Source: Eubacteriales bacterium (GTDB lineage: Bacteria; Bacillota_A; Clostridia; Christensenellales; Aristaeellaceae). From it: a DNA stretch of 64,000 bases. Positions 8,852 through 17,801 of the stretch are shown here, in pieces; position 1 is the stretch's first letter; each line of letters begins with the position of its first letter. The notes beneath the pieces are model-generated. The model was not told where the DNA came from. It did no database searches and worked only from the letters and a program-made list of their open reading frames with translations. Both the position numbers and the translations under genes were made by a program. Where the stretch lies: NCBI GenBank assembly GCA_029974035.1, contig JARKQG010000122.1, positions 14,921-78,920 of the forward strand. The letters are read 5' to 3'.

Positions 8852-10373
8852 TGCCCTTTACCCCCAGCGCCTCTTTGATGATGGTTTGCTCGTTGATGTC
8901 CGCGCCCGAAAGCTCCCGCTTGATCGCCCCGTCCCGCACCACCAGCACCCGGTCGCTCATGGAGATGAGCTCCGGCAGGTCCGACGAGATCATCAGAATC
9001 GCGTTGCCCGCCTTGGCCAGCTCGGTCATCTGCTTGTAGAACTCGGCCTTGGCGTTGACGTCGATGCCCCGGGTGGGCTCGTCGAAGATGTAGAAGGACT
9101 GCCGGGCGTAGAGCCATTTGCCCAGCACCACCTTCTGCTGGTTGCCGCCGGAGAGGTTCACCGCCGCCTGCATCAGCGAGGGCGTCTTGATCCGGAGGCT
9201 TTCCACCACGGGCTTCACCTGGGGCGCCAGGGTCCGGAAGTTGTAGTAGGGGCGGGGCCGCATGGCCCCCAGGCCCACCATCAGCGTATTTTCCAGCACG
9301 CTGGCGTTCAGGTTCAGCCCCAGGCGCTGCCGGTCCTCGGTGATGTGGGCAAAGCCCGCCCGGATGCCGTCCTTGGGGGAGCGCAGGCGCAGGGGCCGGC
9401 CCTCGGCCGCAACCCGGCCGGAATGGAAGCCGTCCGCCCCGGAGATCGCCCGGGCGATCTCGGTGCGCCCGGAGCCCACCATGCCAAACATGCCCAGGAT
9501 CTCGCCGCGGCGCACGTCGAAGCTGACCGGATGGGCGTCCTTTGTCAGTTTCAGATCCCGGACCTCGATCATCGCCTCGCCGATGGGGCATCTCTCCCGC
9601 TGGTAGAACATGTCCACCGGGCGTCCCACCATGTCGGAGGTAATGTCGTCCAGCGAGCAGTCGCGCGCGGCGTTGGCGTAGGTGCGGATCACCGAGCCGT
9701 CCCGGATGACGGTGATCCGGTCCGCGATGCGCACGACCTCCTTCAGGAAATGGGATATGTAGATGATGCTGATGCCCCGGCGGCTCATGGCGCCCACCAG
9801 GTCCAGCACCTTGCCCGCGTCCTCGACGTTAAACATCGAGGTGGGCTCGTCCATGATCAGGATGCGGGAGCGGTTCATCAGCGCCTTCAGGATCTTGACA
9901 AACTGCTGGTTGGAAACGGACATGTTTTCGATGGTTTCCAGCGGGTCGATGTCGATGTGGTACTGGTCCATCAGACTGCGCACCTCGCGCAGCATGCCCG
10001 AAAAGTCGGACACGAAGCCAAAGCGGGTGCGCTCCTTGCCGACGAAGATGTTCTCCACCGCGTTCATTGTGGGCACCAGGTCGTTTTCCTGGTAGACGAT
10101 CTCGATCCCCAGTCGGCTGGAGAGCGCCGGCGTCAGGGCCTTGTACTCCCGTCCGTCGATCAGGATCGAGCCGGAAGTGGGCGCGTGGGCGCCGGAGAGG
10201 ATCTTCATCAGCGTGGACTTGCCCGCGCCGTTTTCGCCGACCAGGCAATGCACCTCGCCCTCGAACACGTCAAAACTCATGCTGTTCAGCGCGCGCACGC
10301 CGGGGAATTCCTTCACGATGCCCCGCATCTCAATGACCGGCCTGTCGCCGCGGGCAGGCGCCTCAATGCTCAT
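8844..10373 (-). CDS. sugar ABC transporter ATP-binding protein, RbsA/MglA type (two nucleotide-binding domains)
   Basis: This 509-aa duplicated ATPase has a first Walker A GENGAGKST near residue 40 and Walker B ILIMDEPTS. The second half has the family's typical degenerate P-loop (GMVGSGRTE), an intact signature LSGGNQQK and FYIFDEPTRG. It powers uptake by the RbsC-like permease and the binding protein upstream. The ATG at 10373 has GGGG at suitable distance; an in-frame ATG six codons earlier (10391) is possible but lacks a site. A GC hairpin separates it from the binding-protein gene. Confidence 0.93.
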   Translation of the reverse strand: MSIEAPARGDRPVIEMRGIVKEFPGVRALNSMSFDVFEGEVHCLVGENGAGKSTLMKILSGAHAPTSGSILIDGREYKALTPALSSRLGIEIVYQENDLVPTMNAVENIFVGKERTRFGFVSDFSGMLREVRSLMDQYHIDIDPLETIENMSVSNQQFVKILKALMNRSRILIMDEPTSMFNVEDAGKVLDLVGAMSRRGISIIYISHFLKEVVRIADRITVIRDGSVIRTYANAARDCSLDDITSDMVGRPVDMFYQRERCPIGEAMIEVRDLKLTKDAHPVSFDVRRGEILGMFGMVGSGRTEIARAISGADGFHSGRVAAEGRPLRLRSPKDGIRAGFAHITEDRQRLGLNLNASVLENTLMVGLGAMRPRPYYNFRTLAPQVKPVVESLRIKTPSLMQAAVNLSGGNQQKVVLGKWLYARQSFYIFDEPTRGIDVNAKAEFYKQMTELAKAGNAILMISSDLPELISMSDRVLVVRDGAIKRELSGADINEQTIIKEALGVKGNE

Positions 10374-10411
10374 CGCACATACCCCATTCATCTCGAGATA
10401 GAAACCGCCGT

Positions 10412-10429
10412 GCCCCGCCCGAGCGGGGC
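10412..10429 (-). other. intercistronic hairpin after the binding-protein gene
   Basis: A GCCCCGC/GCGGGGC stem (7 bp, 4-base loop) lies 19 bases past the stop of the substrate-binding gene and before the ATPase start. It has no U-run, so mRNA 3'-end protection or attenuation is more likely than full termination. Similar hairpins follow the other three binding-protein genes in this window. Confidence 0.55.
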
Positions 10430-10447
10430 CCGGCAGGCGAATGGCGC

Positions 10448-11428
10448 TTACGCGCCGTAGACGTATTCGTAGGCGCCCGCAAAGTCGGACCAGTCGATCC
10501 ACTTGGAGAGATCGTTGCCCGCCACGGGGATGATCGGCAGGCTCTGGAACTTGGGATCCGGGGTCTTGCCGTCCACCACGTACTCGTAGAGGTTCTTGAA
10601 GGTCTGGATGCCCTGGATGGACACGGGCGCCGTCATGTTGGCGGCCTCAATGCCGTCCTCCAGGAACTTGTAGGCGTCCGGCGAGCCGCCGGTGGACACG
10701 ACGGGGATGTCCGTCAGCCCGGCCATCTGCAGCGCCTGGTAGCAGCCCTGGGCAATCTGGTCGTTGTTGGCGAAGATGCAGTTGAACTCGGTGCCCGAGT
10801 TGATGAAGTTCTGGGTCAGGTTCAGGCCGTCCTCGGTGGACCAGGCGTCGGAGTTGGAAAGGCCCACCATCTCGATCTTGCCCGCAAAGTCCTCGAGGGC
10901 CTTGTCCACGCCCACCTTGTAGGCTTCAAACACGCCGCCGCCCACGGCGCCCGCGCAGTAGAACACCTTGGGGTTCTCCACGTTGCTCGACAGCCACTCG
11001 ATGGCTGCGTAGCCGATGTCGCCGTACAGGCAGCCCACGGAGGCCACGTACTGCTCCGGCTGGCAGACGCCGGCCACATCGATGTTCTCCACGGTGATGG
11101 GAATGCCCGCCTCGTTGGCCATGGTGACCAGTTGCGCGCCCTGCTCCGGCGAAATGGGGAAGATGGAGATGCCGTCCACGCCCTGCTGGATCAGCGATTC
11201 CATTGCGGAGACGGACTTGGCGATGTCGTTCTGGGAGTCCAGCACCACCACGTCCACGCCGAACTGCTGGGCCGCGTACTCAAAGGACTTGGAGGAATAC
11301 TCGTTCCAGATGTCGCTCATCTGATAGGCGATGTAGCCGAAGGTGAGCTGCTTCTCGGCGGACGCGACGGTGAATGCCGCCAAAATGAGCATCAGCGCGA
11401 TCAGGATGGACAGAAACTTCTTGGCCAT
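10448..11428 (-). CDS. sugar ABC transporter substrate-binding protein (periplasmic-binding type I)
   Basis: This 326-aa exported protein has a signal peptide in residues 1-24 that ends in ASA|EKQ and has no lipobox cysteine. The rest is the two-lobed RbsB/LacI-like fold (LTFGYIAYQMSDIWNEY..., then the IQQGVDGISIFP segment). It would bind the sugar and deliver it to the RbsA/RbsC-like partners encoded next. The start is fixed by GAGGAGGGG upstream. The closest named functions are ribose, allose, inositol or galactofuranose binding; which one cannot be decided here. Confidence 0.9.
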   Translation of the reverse strand: MAKKFLSILIALMLILAAFTVASAEKQLTFGYIAYQMSDIWNEYSSKSFEYAAQQFGVDVVVLDSQNDIAKSVSAMESLIQQGVDGISIFPISPEQGAQLVTMANEAGIPITVENIDVAGVCQPEQYVASVGCLYGDIGYAAIEWLSSNVENPKVFYCAGAVGGGVFEAYKVGVDKALEDFAGKIEMVGLSNSDAWSTEDGLNLTQNFINSGTEFNCIFANNDQIAQGCYQALQMAGLTDIPVVSTGGSPDAYKFLEDGIEAANMTAPVSIQGIQTFKNLYEYVVDGKTPDPKFQSLPIIPVAGNDLSKWIDWSDFAGAYEYVYGA

Positions 11429-11498
11429 GGAATCCCCTCCTCATTTTTATGGACCGTGCGGGTCCGGGCCCACGCCCGGGGAGAAACCTTCGCGCGCC

Positions 11499-12326
11499 TC
11501 AGACGATGCCCTTGGCGTGCAGAAAATCAAAGGAATCCTTGACCGCCTGGTTCGCGGTGGCCAGGTCGCCCGGCTTCTTGGGGTTCATGGTGTAGTCCGC
11601 GGTAAACTCGACCTCGATGGAGAAGGGGCCGAAAAAGCCGCTGTCGTTCATGTAGCCGATGAAGCCGGTCAGGTCCAGATCGCCGGAGCCGACGGCGGGG
11701 AAGTTCCATTTGTCGTCCAGGCCCACCTTGTCCTTCAGGTGCACGTAGTTGACGCCCGAAAGGCAGGTCTTGATCTCGTCGTTGGGCACCTTGCCGCCGT
11801 AGAACACCACGTTGGCGGTGTCGTAGTTGATGCCCACCCGGTCGGAACCCACGCCCTTCACGACGGCCAGCAGCTTCTCCCCGGTGCCGTATTCGCCGTG
11901 CACCTCTATGCCCAGCTTCAGATCGTACTTTTCGAGGTCCGGCACCAGCGCCCGGATGTTTGCGATCAGCACGTCGTCGGTAAACTTCTCGTCCTTGCCG
12001 AAGTGGGCCTCGCCCGTGGAGGAGATGATCCACTTCGCGCCGAAGCGGTGCGCCAGCGCCATGTTGGCGCGGAAGTCGTTCAGCCGTTCGGCGTCCGTCA
12101 GGTTGCAGTGGCCGCTGACCGCGATGCAGGTCAGGCCCAGCGCCTTCAGCTTGTCCTCGACGCGCCGGAGCTGCGCTTCGTCGTGATCGGGCATGATGTG
12201 CTCCGTCCAGCCGCGGACGGCCGTCAGTTCCACGTACCGGAAGCCCGCCCCGGCAATGCCCTCGAGCGCCTCGTCCACCGAAAAGCCGTGATAGGTGTTG
12301 GTGCTGACCGCGACGATGTTCTTCAT
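11499..12326 (-). CDS. sugar phosphate isomerase/epimerase (first gene of the sugar operon)
   Basis: This 275-aa TIM-barrel protein is related to but clearly different from the one at 7056-7892. Likely metal-binding residues are the Glu in LGIEVHGEYG, the Asp in INYDTANV, the His in YVHLKDK and the Glu in SIEVEFTAD. It is the first gene after a consensus promoter, ahead of the transporter, which is the layout of catabolic operons for inositols or rare sugars in this protein family. A GGGGAGGG ribosome site precedes the ATG. There is no regulator gene in the operon. Confidence 0.85.
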   Translation of the reverse strand: MKNIVAVSTNTYHGFSVDEALEGIAGAGFRYVELTAVRGWTEHIMPDHDEAQLRRVEDKLKALGLTCIAVSGHCNLTDAERLNDFRANMALAHRFGAKWIISSTGEAHFGKDEKFTDDVLIANIRALVPDLEKYDLKLGIEVHGEYGTGEKLLAVVKGVGSDRVGINYDTANVVFYGGKVPNDEIKTCLSGVNYVHLKDKVGLDDKWNFPAVGSGDLDLTGFIGYMNDSGFFGPFSIEVEFTADYTMNPKKPGDLATANQAVKDSFDFLHAKGIV

Positions 12327-12409
12327 AATGCCCTCCCCGTTTGATGATGTGATTCGGACAAAACCAGGTGGAAGGAGTTTGTTAACCCGACGAATTTATT
12401 CTACGTCAA

Positions 12410-12438
12410 ATTATATCAAAACGGATTTTGCTTGTCAA
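12410..12438 (-). promoter_or_regulatory. near-consensus sigma-A promoter of the sugar operon
   Basis: On the minus strand, -35 TTGACA (12433-12438) and -10 TATAAT (12410-12415) have exactly 17 bases between them. Just downstream, around the expected start site (12389-12407), lies an imperfect dyad with GACG and CGTC ends that could be an operator. The promoter drives the six genes from 12326 down to 6030. Confidence 0.85.
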
Positions 12439-12567
12439 TCAAGGTTGTCGCCCCGCACAGTCAAAAATATGCGGCGGCACACGCCCCTTCGGATGTGTCG
12501 GCGGGGGGCCTTTTTTGCGGCGCGCTTGGGATTTGGCGTCCGGCGGTGCGTGAGGGAGGCGAAAGGT

Positions 12568-12583
12568 GTTTATACTAATAAAC
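12568..12583 (+). promoter_or_regulatory. -10 element and overlapping dyad upstream of ftsH
   Basis: TATACT (12571-12576) is a plausible -10 for ftsH and lies inside a perfect inverted repeat, GTTTAT-ACTA-ATAAAC. No clear -35 is seen 16-18 bases upstream, so either the promoter is activator-dependent or the match is fortuitous. Confidence 0.35.
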
Positions 12584-12624
12584 TGTAGGGAAATCATGAA
12601 AGCCATGGGGACGGAGGCGCGCGC

Positions 12625-14604
12625 ATGAGCGAGACGGATACGAAGGACAAGCGGCCTGAGGACAACATCACCGAAGTGAATACCGGCGAGCGCCGAAGCG
12701 GCCCGCCGCCCAAACCCGCCCCGGGCGGCGCGCCCGCAAACGGCAGGCCCGACAGCAGCTGGCGCTGGATCGCGGCGTTTTTTGTGCTGACGTTTCTTTT
12801 TAACGTGCTGACGACGTTTCTGATGTCCGGCAACAAGGTGCAGATCGAGTACAGCCAGTTCGTGGAGCTGGTGAAGAGCGGCAGCGTCAAGACCGTGCAG
12901 ATCGACGACGATCAGCTGCTGTTGACGCTCAAGGACGGCGTGGACATGAGCGAGGTCCGAAAGATCCTGGATACCGGGGCCGAAGGAAGCGCCGTCGCCT
13001 CCGGGGATCAGCCGGACAGCGTCTATTATGCGGGGCTGGTGGACGATCCGTCCCTCACGCAGCTGCTGCTGGACAACGGCGTGTCCTTCTACAAGCCCAT
13101 CGACCGCTCCACGCCCATCGTGGACTTCATCGGCACCTGGGTGATGCCGGTGGTGCTTCTGTACTTTCTGTTCCATTTCCTGGGCAAGGGCATGGCGGGG
13201 CGCGCGGGGGGCGGCATCCTGGGCGTGGGCAAATCCCGGGCCAAGATGTACGACATGCAGACCGCCACGGGCGTCACCTTTGCCGACGTGGCGGGGCAGG
13301 ACGAGGCCAAGGAGAGCCTGATGGAGATCGTGGACTTTTTGCACGATCCGCAGAAGTACCAGCGCATCGGCGCCAAGCAGCCCCGGGGCGCGCTGCTGGT
13401 GGGCCCGCCGGGCACCGGCAAGACGCTTCTGGCCAAGGCTGTGGCCGGCGAGGCGAAGGTGCCGTTTTTCTCCCTCAGCGGCTCGGAATTCGTGGAAATG
13501 TTCGTGGGCGTCGGCGCCAGCCGCGTGCGCGATCTGTTCGACCAGGCGAAGAAGGCGGCGCCGGCCATCATCTTCATCGATGAAATCGACGCCATCGGCA
13601 AGTCCCGCGACAATCAGGTGGGCGGAAACGACGAGCGCGAGCAGACCCTGAACCAGCTCCTGGCCGAGATGGACGGTTTTGACGGCTCCAAGGGCGTGGT
13701 GGTGCTGGCGGCCACCAACCGCCCGGAAACGCTGGATAAGGCGCTTCTGCGCCCCGGCCGCTTTGACCGCCGGGTGATCGTGGAGAAGCCCGACCTGATT
13801 GGCCGGGAGGCGATTCTCAAGGTGCACGCCGCGAAGGTCCAGATGGGGCCGAACGTCGACCTGCACGAGATCGCGCTGGCCACCAGTGGCGCCACCGGCG
13901 CGGACCTGGCCAACATGATCAACGAGGGCGCGCTCCGCGCGGTGCGCATGGGCCGCGACGCCGTGGCCCAGGAGGACCTGATGGAGGCCGTGGAGGTTGT
14001 GATCGCGGGCAAGGAAAAGAAGGACCGCATCATGAACGCCAAGGAAAAGCGCATGGTGGCCTTCCACGAGGTGGGCCACGCGCTGACCAGCGCGCTGCAA
14101 AAGGACAGCCAGCCGGTGCAGAAGATCACCATCGTACCCCGCACCATGGGCTCTTTGGGCTACACCATGCAGATGCCCGAGGAGGAGCGCTATCTGCTGA
14201 CCAGGAGCGAGCTGCTGGCGCAGATCACCACCATGCTGGGCGGCCGCGCCGCCGAGATCGTGGTGTTCGGCGAGGCGTCTACCGGCGCCTCCAACGACAT
14301 CGAGCGCGCCACGCGCCTGGCCCGCAGCATGGTGACCCAGTACGGCATGTCGGAAAAGTTCGGCATGATGGGGCTGGAGAGCGTCGAAAACCGCTACCTG
14401 GACGGGCGCAACGTGCCCACCTGCTCCGAGGCCACCGGCGCCGCCATCGACGAGGAGGTGCGCGGCATCATCGGGGCGTGCTTCGAAAGCGCCGAGGCGC
14501 TGCTCAAGGCCAACCGCGATGCGCTGGACCGCATCGCCGGGTACCTGATCGAAAAGGAAACCATCTCCGGCGAGACCTTCATGAAGATGCTGAAGGCGGC
14601 GTAA
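12625..14604 (+). CDS. ftsH: ATP-dependent zinc metalloprotease FtsH
   Basis: This 659-aa membrane-bound AAA+ protease degrades misfolded and short-lived membrane and cytosolic proteins. In order it has a polar, Pro/Gly-rich N-tail (~45 residues), a first helix (about 48-68), an extracytoplasmic domain, a second helix (about 172-190), and an AAA domain with Walker A GPPGTGKT (K266), Walker [10 protein letters not shown] and the second region of homology ([21 protein letters not shown]). The zinc site HEVGH (H481, E482, H485) follows, with the third-ligand Asp in [16 protein letters not shown] lies just upstream of the ATG. A terminator follows. Confidence 0.97.
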   Translation: MSETDTKDKRPEDNITEVNTGERRSGPPPKPAPGGAPANGRPDSSWRWIAAFFVLTFLFNVLTTFLMSGNKVQIEYSQFVELVKSGSVKTVQIDDDQLLLTLKDGVDMSEVRKILDTGAEGSAVASGDQPDSVYYAGLVDDPSLTQLLLDNGVSFYKPIDRSTPIVDFIGTWVMPVVLLYFLFHFLGKGMAGRAGGGILGVGKSRAKMYDMQTATGVTFADVAGQDEAKESLMEIVDFLHDPQKYQRIGAKQPRGALLVGPPGTGKTLLAKAVAGEAKVPFFSLSGSEFVEMFVGVGASRVRDLFDQAKKAAPAIIFIDEIDAIGKSRDNQVGGNDEREQTLNQLLAEMDGFDGSKGVVVLAATNRPETLDKALLRPGRFDRRVIVEKPDLIGREAILKVHAAKVQMGPNVDLHEIALATSGATGADLANMINEGALRAVRMGRDAVAQEDLMEAVEVVIAGKEKKDRIMNAKEKRMVAFHEVGHALTSALQKDSQPVQKITIVPRTMGSLGYTMQMPEEERYLLTRSELLAQITTMLGGRAAEIVVFGEASTGASNDIERATRLARSMVTQYGMSEKFGMMGLESVENRYLDGRNVPTCSEATGAAIDEEVRGIIGACFESAEALLKANRDALDRIAGYLIEKETISGETFMKMLKAA

Positions 14605-14623
14605 GCGGGGAACGGATTTGTGG

Positions 14624-14650
14624 GGCGCCTGCGAAAGCGGGCGCCTTTTT
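14624..14650 (+). terminator. intrinsic terminator of ftsH
   Basis: A GGCGCC(T)GC-GAAA-GC(G)GGCGCC stem is followed by five T residues (14646-14650). It overlaps the end of the convergent cbiB gene. Confidence 0.8.
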
Positions 14651-15590
14651 ACAGCGCCGCCGCAAGGGCCAGTACCGCGGCCAGCGCCAGAAACGCGGCG
14701 ACGTACATCATCCGCACCGTCCGGGCAATATCGCGCCTTTCGGGCGAACGGAGGTCGTCGCCGATGGCAGGCTTTTCCACCGGTGTGCCAAAGTACAGGT
14801 GGGTGCCCCCCAATCGGATGCCCAGCGCGCCCGCCGCCGCGGCCTCGCTCCAGGCGCAGTTGGGGCTCAAGTGGTTTTTGTGGTCGCGCCGGACGGTCTT
14901 CAGCGCGCGCCGGCCGTCAAGCCCGGTCAGAAGCGCCGCCGCCGAGAGCAGAAGCGCCGTCAGCCGCGCGGGAACGTAGTTCAGAAGATCATCCAGCCTC
15001 GCGCCGGCCCAGCCGATGTCCCGGTACTTTTCGTTCAGGTAGCCCACCATCGAGTCCAGCGTGGAGGCGGCCTTGAAGCCCATCAGGAGCACCGGCCCGC
15101 CCAGCGCCGCGTAGACAATGGGCGAAATCACGCCGTCGGTGGTGTTCTCCGCCACGGTTTCCACCGCGGCGCGGATGATATCGGGCTCGGAAAGCTCCGC
15201 CGTATCCCGCCCGACGATGCGTGAAACGCGCCTTCGCCCGGCCTCAAGCCCCTTTTCCAGCGCCCTTTCCACGCCCCGGGCTTCGTCCGCCAGGTTCCGC
15301 GCCGAAAGGCCCAGCCAGTCGATCACCGCCATGCCGCAGAAAAGGGGCCACCGCCCCAGCCGGGAGAGCCCCCAGAGGGCAAAGGCCGTGACCGCCATCG
15401 TCAGCAGCACCGTGGCGGCGGCGAGGACCACCGCCGAGGCGCGCAGGTTGCCGCCCCGGGCGCGAAGCCGATCTTCCAGCCATGCGATAAACCGCCCGAT
15501 GAGGCGCACCGGGTGGGGGAACCACTCCGGGTCGCCGATCAGAAGGTCCAGAAAGAAGCCCGCCGCCAGCGCCAGCAGGTGATCCGGCAT
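14649..15590 (-). CDS. cbiB: adenosylcobinamide-phosphate synthase CbiB
   Basis: This 313-aa integral membrane enzyme attaches (R)-1-aminopropan-2-ol phosphate to adenosylcobyric acid. It begins with the family hallmark LLIGDPEWFPHPVRLIGRFI-type segment (residues ~16-36) and contains ETVAENTTDGVISP (about residue 160). Its partner is CobD, which makes the aminopropanol phosphate four genes upstream in the same operon. ATG 15590 has GGGGGG seven bases upstream; a GTG one codon earlier forms a GTGA overlap with cbiP and is an alternative start. It is the last gene of the operon. Confidence 0.93.
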   Translation of the reverse strand: MPDHLLALAAGFFLDLLIGDPEWFPHPVRLIGRFIAWLEDRLRARGGNLRASAVVLAAATVLLTMAVTAFALWGLSRLGRWPLFCGMAVIDWLGLSARNLADEARGVERALEKGLEAGRRRVSRIVGRDTAELSEPDIIRAAVETVAENTTDGVISPIVYAALGGPVLLMGFKAASTLDSMVGYLNEKYRDIGWAGARLDDLLNYVPARLTALLLSAAALLTGLDGRRALKTVRRDHKNHLSPNCAWSEAAAAGALGIRLGGTHLYFGTPVEKPAIGDDLRSPERRDIARTVRMMYVAAFLALAAVLALAAAL

Positions 15591-17098
15591 CACGCATCCC
15601 CCCGCAGGATTTTGTGGATGAGGTCCATGTCGAGGCCGGCGCGCACCACGGCGGCCAGCCGGTCAAGCTCCCGCTCGCGGAATTCGTCCATCGTCAGCGC
15701 CGGGCCGCCGGAAGCGGCGAGGCCCTTTTGCCGCCGGACATGGTCCACCAGCGCCCGGGTGAGGTGGCCGTTGTCAAACAGCCCGTGCAGGTAGCTGCCC
15801 AGCACGTTGCCTCCGGGGTTGCGCAGGCCGTCGACGCCCGGCCGGGTGGTCAGGCGCAGCCAGGGCACCGCCTCCGGACCCGGCGCGTTGATGCCGGCGT
15901 GAATCTCGTAGCCGTCCACCGCCGCGCCGTCGACGGCGTCCAGCCAGCACCCGCCGCCCGCCACCGCGCCCGACGCCTGCACCGTGGTCTTTTCCGGGAG
16001 GAAGGTGACGTCCATATCCAGAAGGCCCAGCCCCGCGGCTTCCCGCACCCGGGATTCCACGCCCGTCGGGTCGCGCAGCGCGCCCGCCAGCATCTGGTAG
16101 CCGCCGCACACCCCCACCACCAGCCCGCCCGTCCGGGCGTGGCGCACGATGGCCCCGTCGATGCCCCGGGCCTTGAGCGCCATCAGGTCCTCGATGGTGT
16201 TTTTGGTGCCCGGAAGGATGATGATGTCCGCGCCCGCAAGCTCGCCCGCGCGCCCAGCGTAGCGCACCCGCACGCCCTCCTGCAGCGACAGCGCCTGAAA
16301 GTCGGTGAAATTGGAAATGTGGGGCAGACGCACCACCGCCACGTCCACCTCGCCCGCACCGGACACCCTGCCGAACCGTTCGGTGACGCTGTCCTCATCC
16401 TCCAGGTCCAGGTCCACCCAGGGCACGACGCCCGCCACCGGCACGCCGGTCAGGTCCTCCAGCATCCGAAGCCCCGGCGCGAGGATCTCGCGGTCGCCGC
16501 GGAACTTGTTGATGATGGTGCCCTTCACCCGGGCGCGCTCGGCGTCCGTCAAAAGCAGAATCGTCCCGTAGAGCGACGCGAACACGCCCCCCAGGTTGAT
16601 GTCCCCCACCAGCAATACCGGCGCGTCCGCCGCCTCGGCCATCGCCATGTTGACGATGTCGCCCGCCCGGAGGTTGATCTCCGCCGGGCTGCCCGCGCCC
16701 TCGAGGATGACAAAGTCCACCGAGGCCTCCAGCGCCGCGTAGTGCTCGCGCACCAATCGCGCGAGCTTCGGCTTAAAGTGGTGGTACTCCATCGCCGTCA
16801 TGTTGCCCGCGGGGCGGCCGCCCACAATCACCTGGCTTCGGCGGTCGGAGGTGGGCTTTAAAAGCACGGGGTTCATCAGCACGCTGGGCTCGATGCCCGC
16901 CGCCTGGGCCTGCAGCACCTGCGCCCGGCCCATCTCCAGCCCCTCCCGGGTGGCAAAGGAGTTGAGCGCCATGTTCTGGGCCTTGAAGGGCGCGACGCGG
17001 TACCCGTCCTGCCGGAGGATGCGCAGCAGCGCCGCGCAGATAAGGCTCTTGCCCACTGAGGAGCCGGTTCCCTGGATCATCAGACACTTGCCGCGCAT
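15590..17098 (-). CDS. cbiP: cobyric acid synthase CbiP/CobQ
   Basis: This 502-aa glutamine-dependent amidotransferase amidates the b, d, e and g side chains of adenosylcobyrinic a,c-diamide. The N-terminal synthetase half starts with a P-loop (GTGSSVGKS) and MALNSFAT. The C-terminal class I glutaminase-like half has the nucleophile cysteine in VVGVCGGYQMLAG and the His in GSYLHGLFDN. It lies four bases after cbiJ, and its stop overlaps the start region of cbiB. Confidence 0.95.
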   Translation of the reverse strand: MRGKCLMIQGTGSSVGKSLICAALLRILRQDGYRVAPFKAQNMALNSFATREGLEMGRAQVLQAQAAGIEPSVLMNPVLLKPTSDRRSQVIVGGRPAGNMTAMEYHHFKPKLARLVREHYAALEASVDFVILEGAGSPAEINLRAGDIVNMAMAEAADAPVLLVGDINLGGVFASLYGTILLLTDAERARVKGTIINKFRGDREILAPGLRMLEDLTGVPVAGVVPWVDLDLEDEDSVTERFGRVSGAGEVDVAVVRLPHISNFTDFQALSLQEGVRVRYAGRAGELAGADIIILPGTKNTIEDLMALKARGIDGAIVRHARTGGLVVGVCGGYQMLAGALRDPTGVESRVREAAGLGLLDMDVTFLPEKTTVQASGAVAGGGCWLDAVDGAAVDGYEIHAGINAPGPEAVPWLRLTTRPGVDGLRNPGGNVLGSYLHGLFDNGHLTRALVDHVRRQKGLAASGGPALTMDEFRERELDRLAAVVRAGLDMDLIHKILRGDA

Positions 17099-17102
17099 GC
17101 CG

Positions 17103-17801
17103 TCACTCCTTCGGTCTTTGGATCATGATCACGCGGATGCCCCGCTCGAGGGCGGGGATCACCTTGTCGGCCACGCCGCCTGCCGCGCCGGAATCCTTGG
17201 ACACCAGGGCGCGAATGGCCCAGGCGTCGTACAGCGCCGCGTTCAGCGCCCGGGGAAACGGCCCCTGCATGGCGATCACATGGCCCGGCGGCAGCCCCAG
17301 CGCCTGACATTGGGCGACGACCGCCGCGTCGGGCAGCACCCGCGCGTAGAGCCGTTCGGCGGGCAGCGCCGAACAGTATGCCCCCAGCGTGTGGCTGCCG
17401 GTGGTCAAAAGGATGTTGCCCGCCGTTTCCCGGAGCGCTCCGGCCGCCTCGGCCGGGCCGGACACCCATTCCACGGCATCCGCCCAGTCCGCGCCGCCGT
17501 CGCCGGGGCGGGTGTGGCGGACGAGGCGCGCGCCTGCCGCCCGGCAGGCGTCGCGGATGTTCTCCGTCGCCCGGATTGCGAAGGGGTGGGTGGCGTCGAT
17601 CACCAGGTCCGGCGCTTCGCGTCGGAGCATTTCGCCCATTTCCGCCGCGTCCATCGGCCGGGCGTACGCCCGGGCGCCGGGGGGCAGAAGCCGCAGGGCG
17701 TACTCGCCGGTCACGCAGACGGCCACGTCGTCCCCCGCGGCGAGGCGCGCCTCGGCCAGCGCGCGCCCCTCCGCCGTGCCGCCGAAGATCACAACCTTCA
17801 T
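17103..17801 (-). CDS. cbiJ: precorrin-6A / cobalt-precorrin-6A reductase
   Basis: This 232-aa NAD(P)H-dependent reductase acts on the corrin macrocycle. It opens with the dinucleotide-binding GGTAEGRALAE and contains DATHPFAIRATENI, a signature of the CobK/CbiJ family. Because the pathway here is the anaerobic one (CbiG, CbiD present), the CbiJ name is used. The ATG (17801) overlaps the stop of cobD as ATGA. Confidence 0.9.
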   Translation of the reverse strand: MKVVIFGGTAEGRALAEARLAAGDDVAVCVTGEYALRLLPPGARAYARPMDAAEMGEMLRREAPDLVIDATHPFAIRATENIRDACRAAGARLVRHTRPGDGGADWADAVEWVSGPAEAAGALRETAGNILLTTGSHTLGAYCSALPAERLYARVLPDAAVVAQCQALGLPPGHVIAMQGPFPRALNAALYDAWAIRALVSKDSGAAGGVADKVIPALERGIRVIMIQRPKE

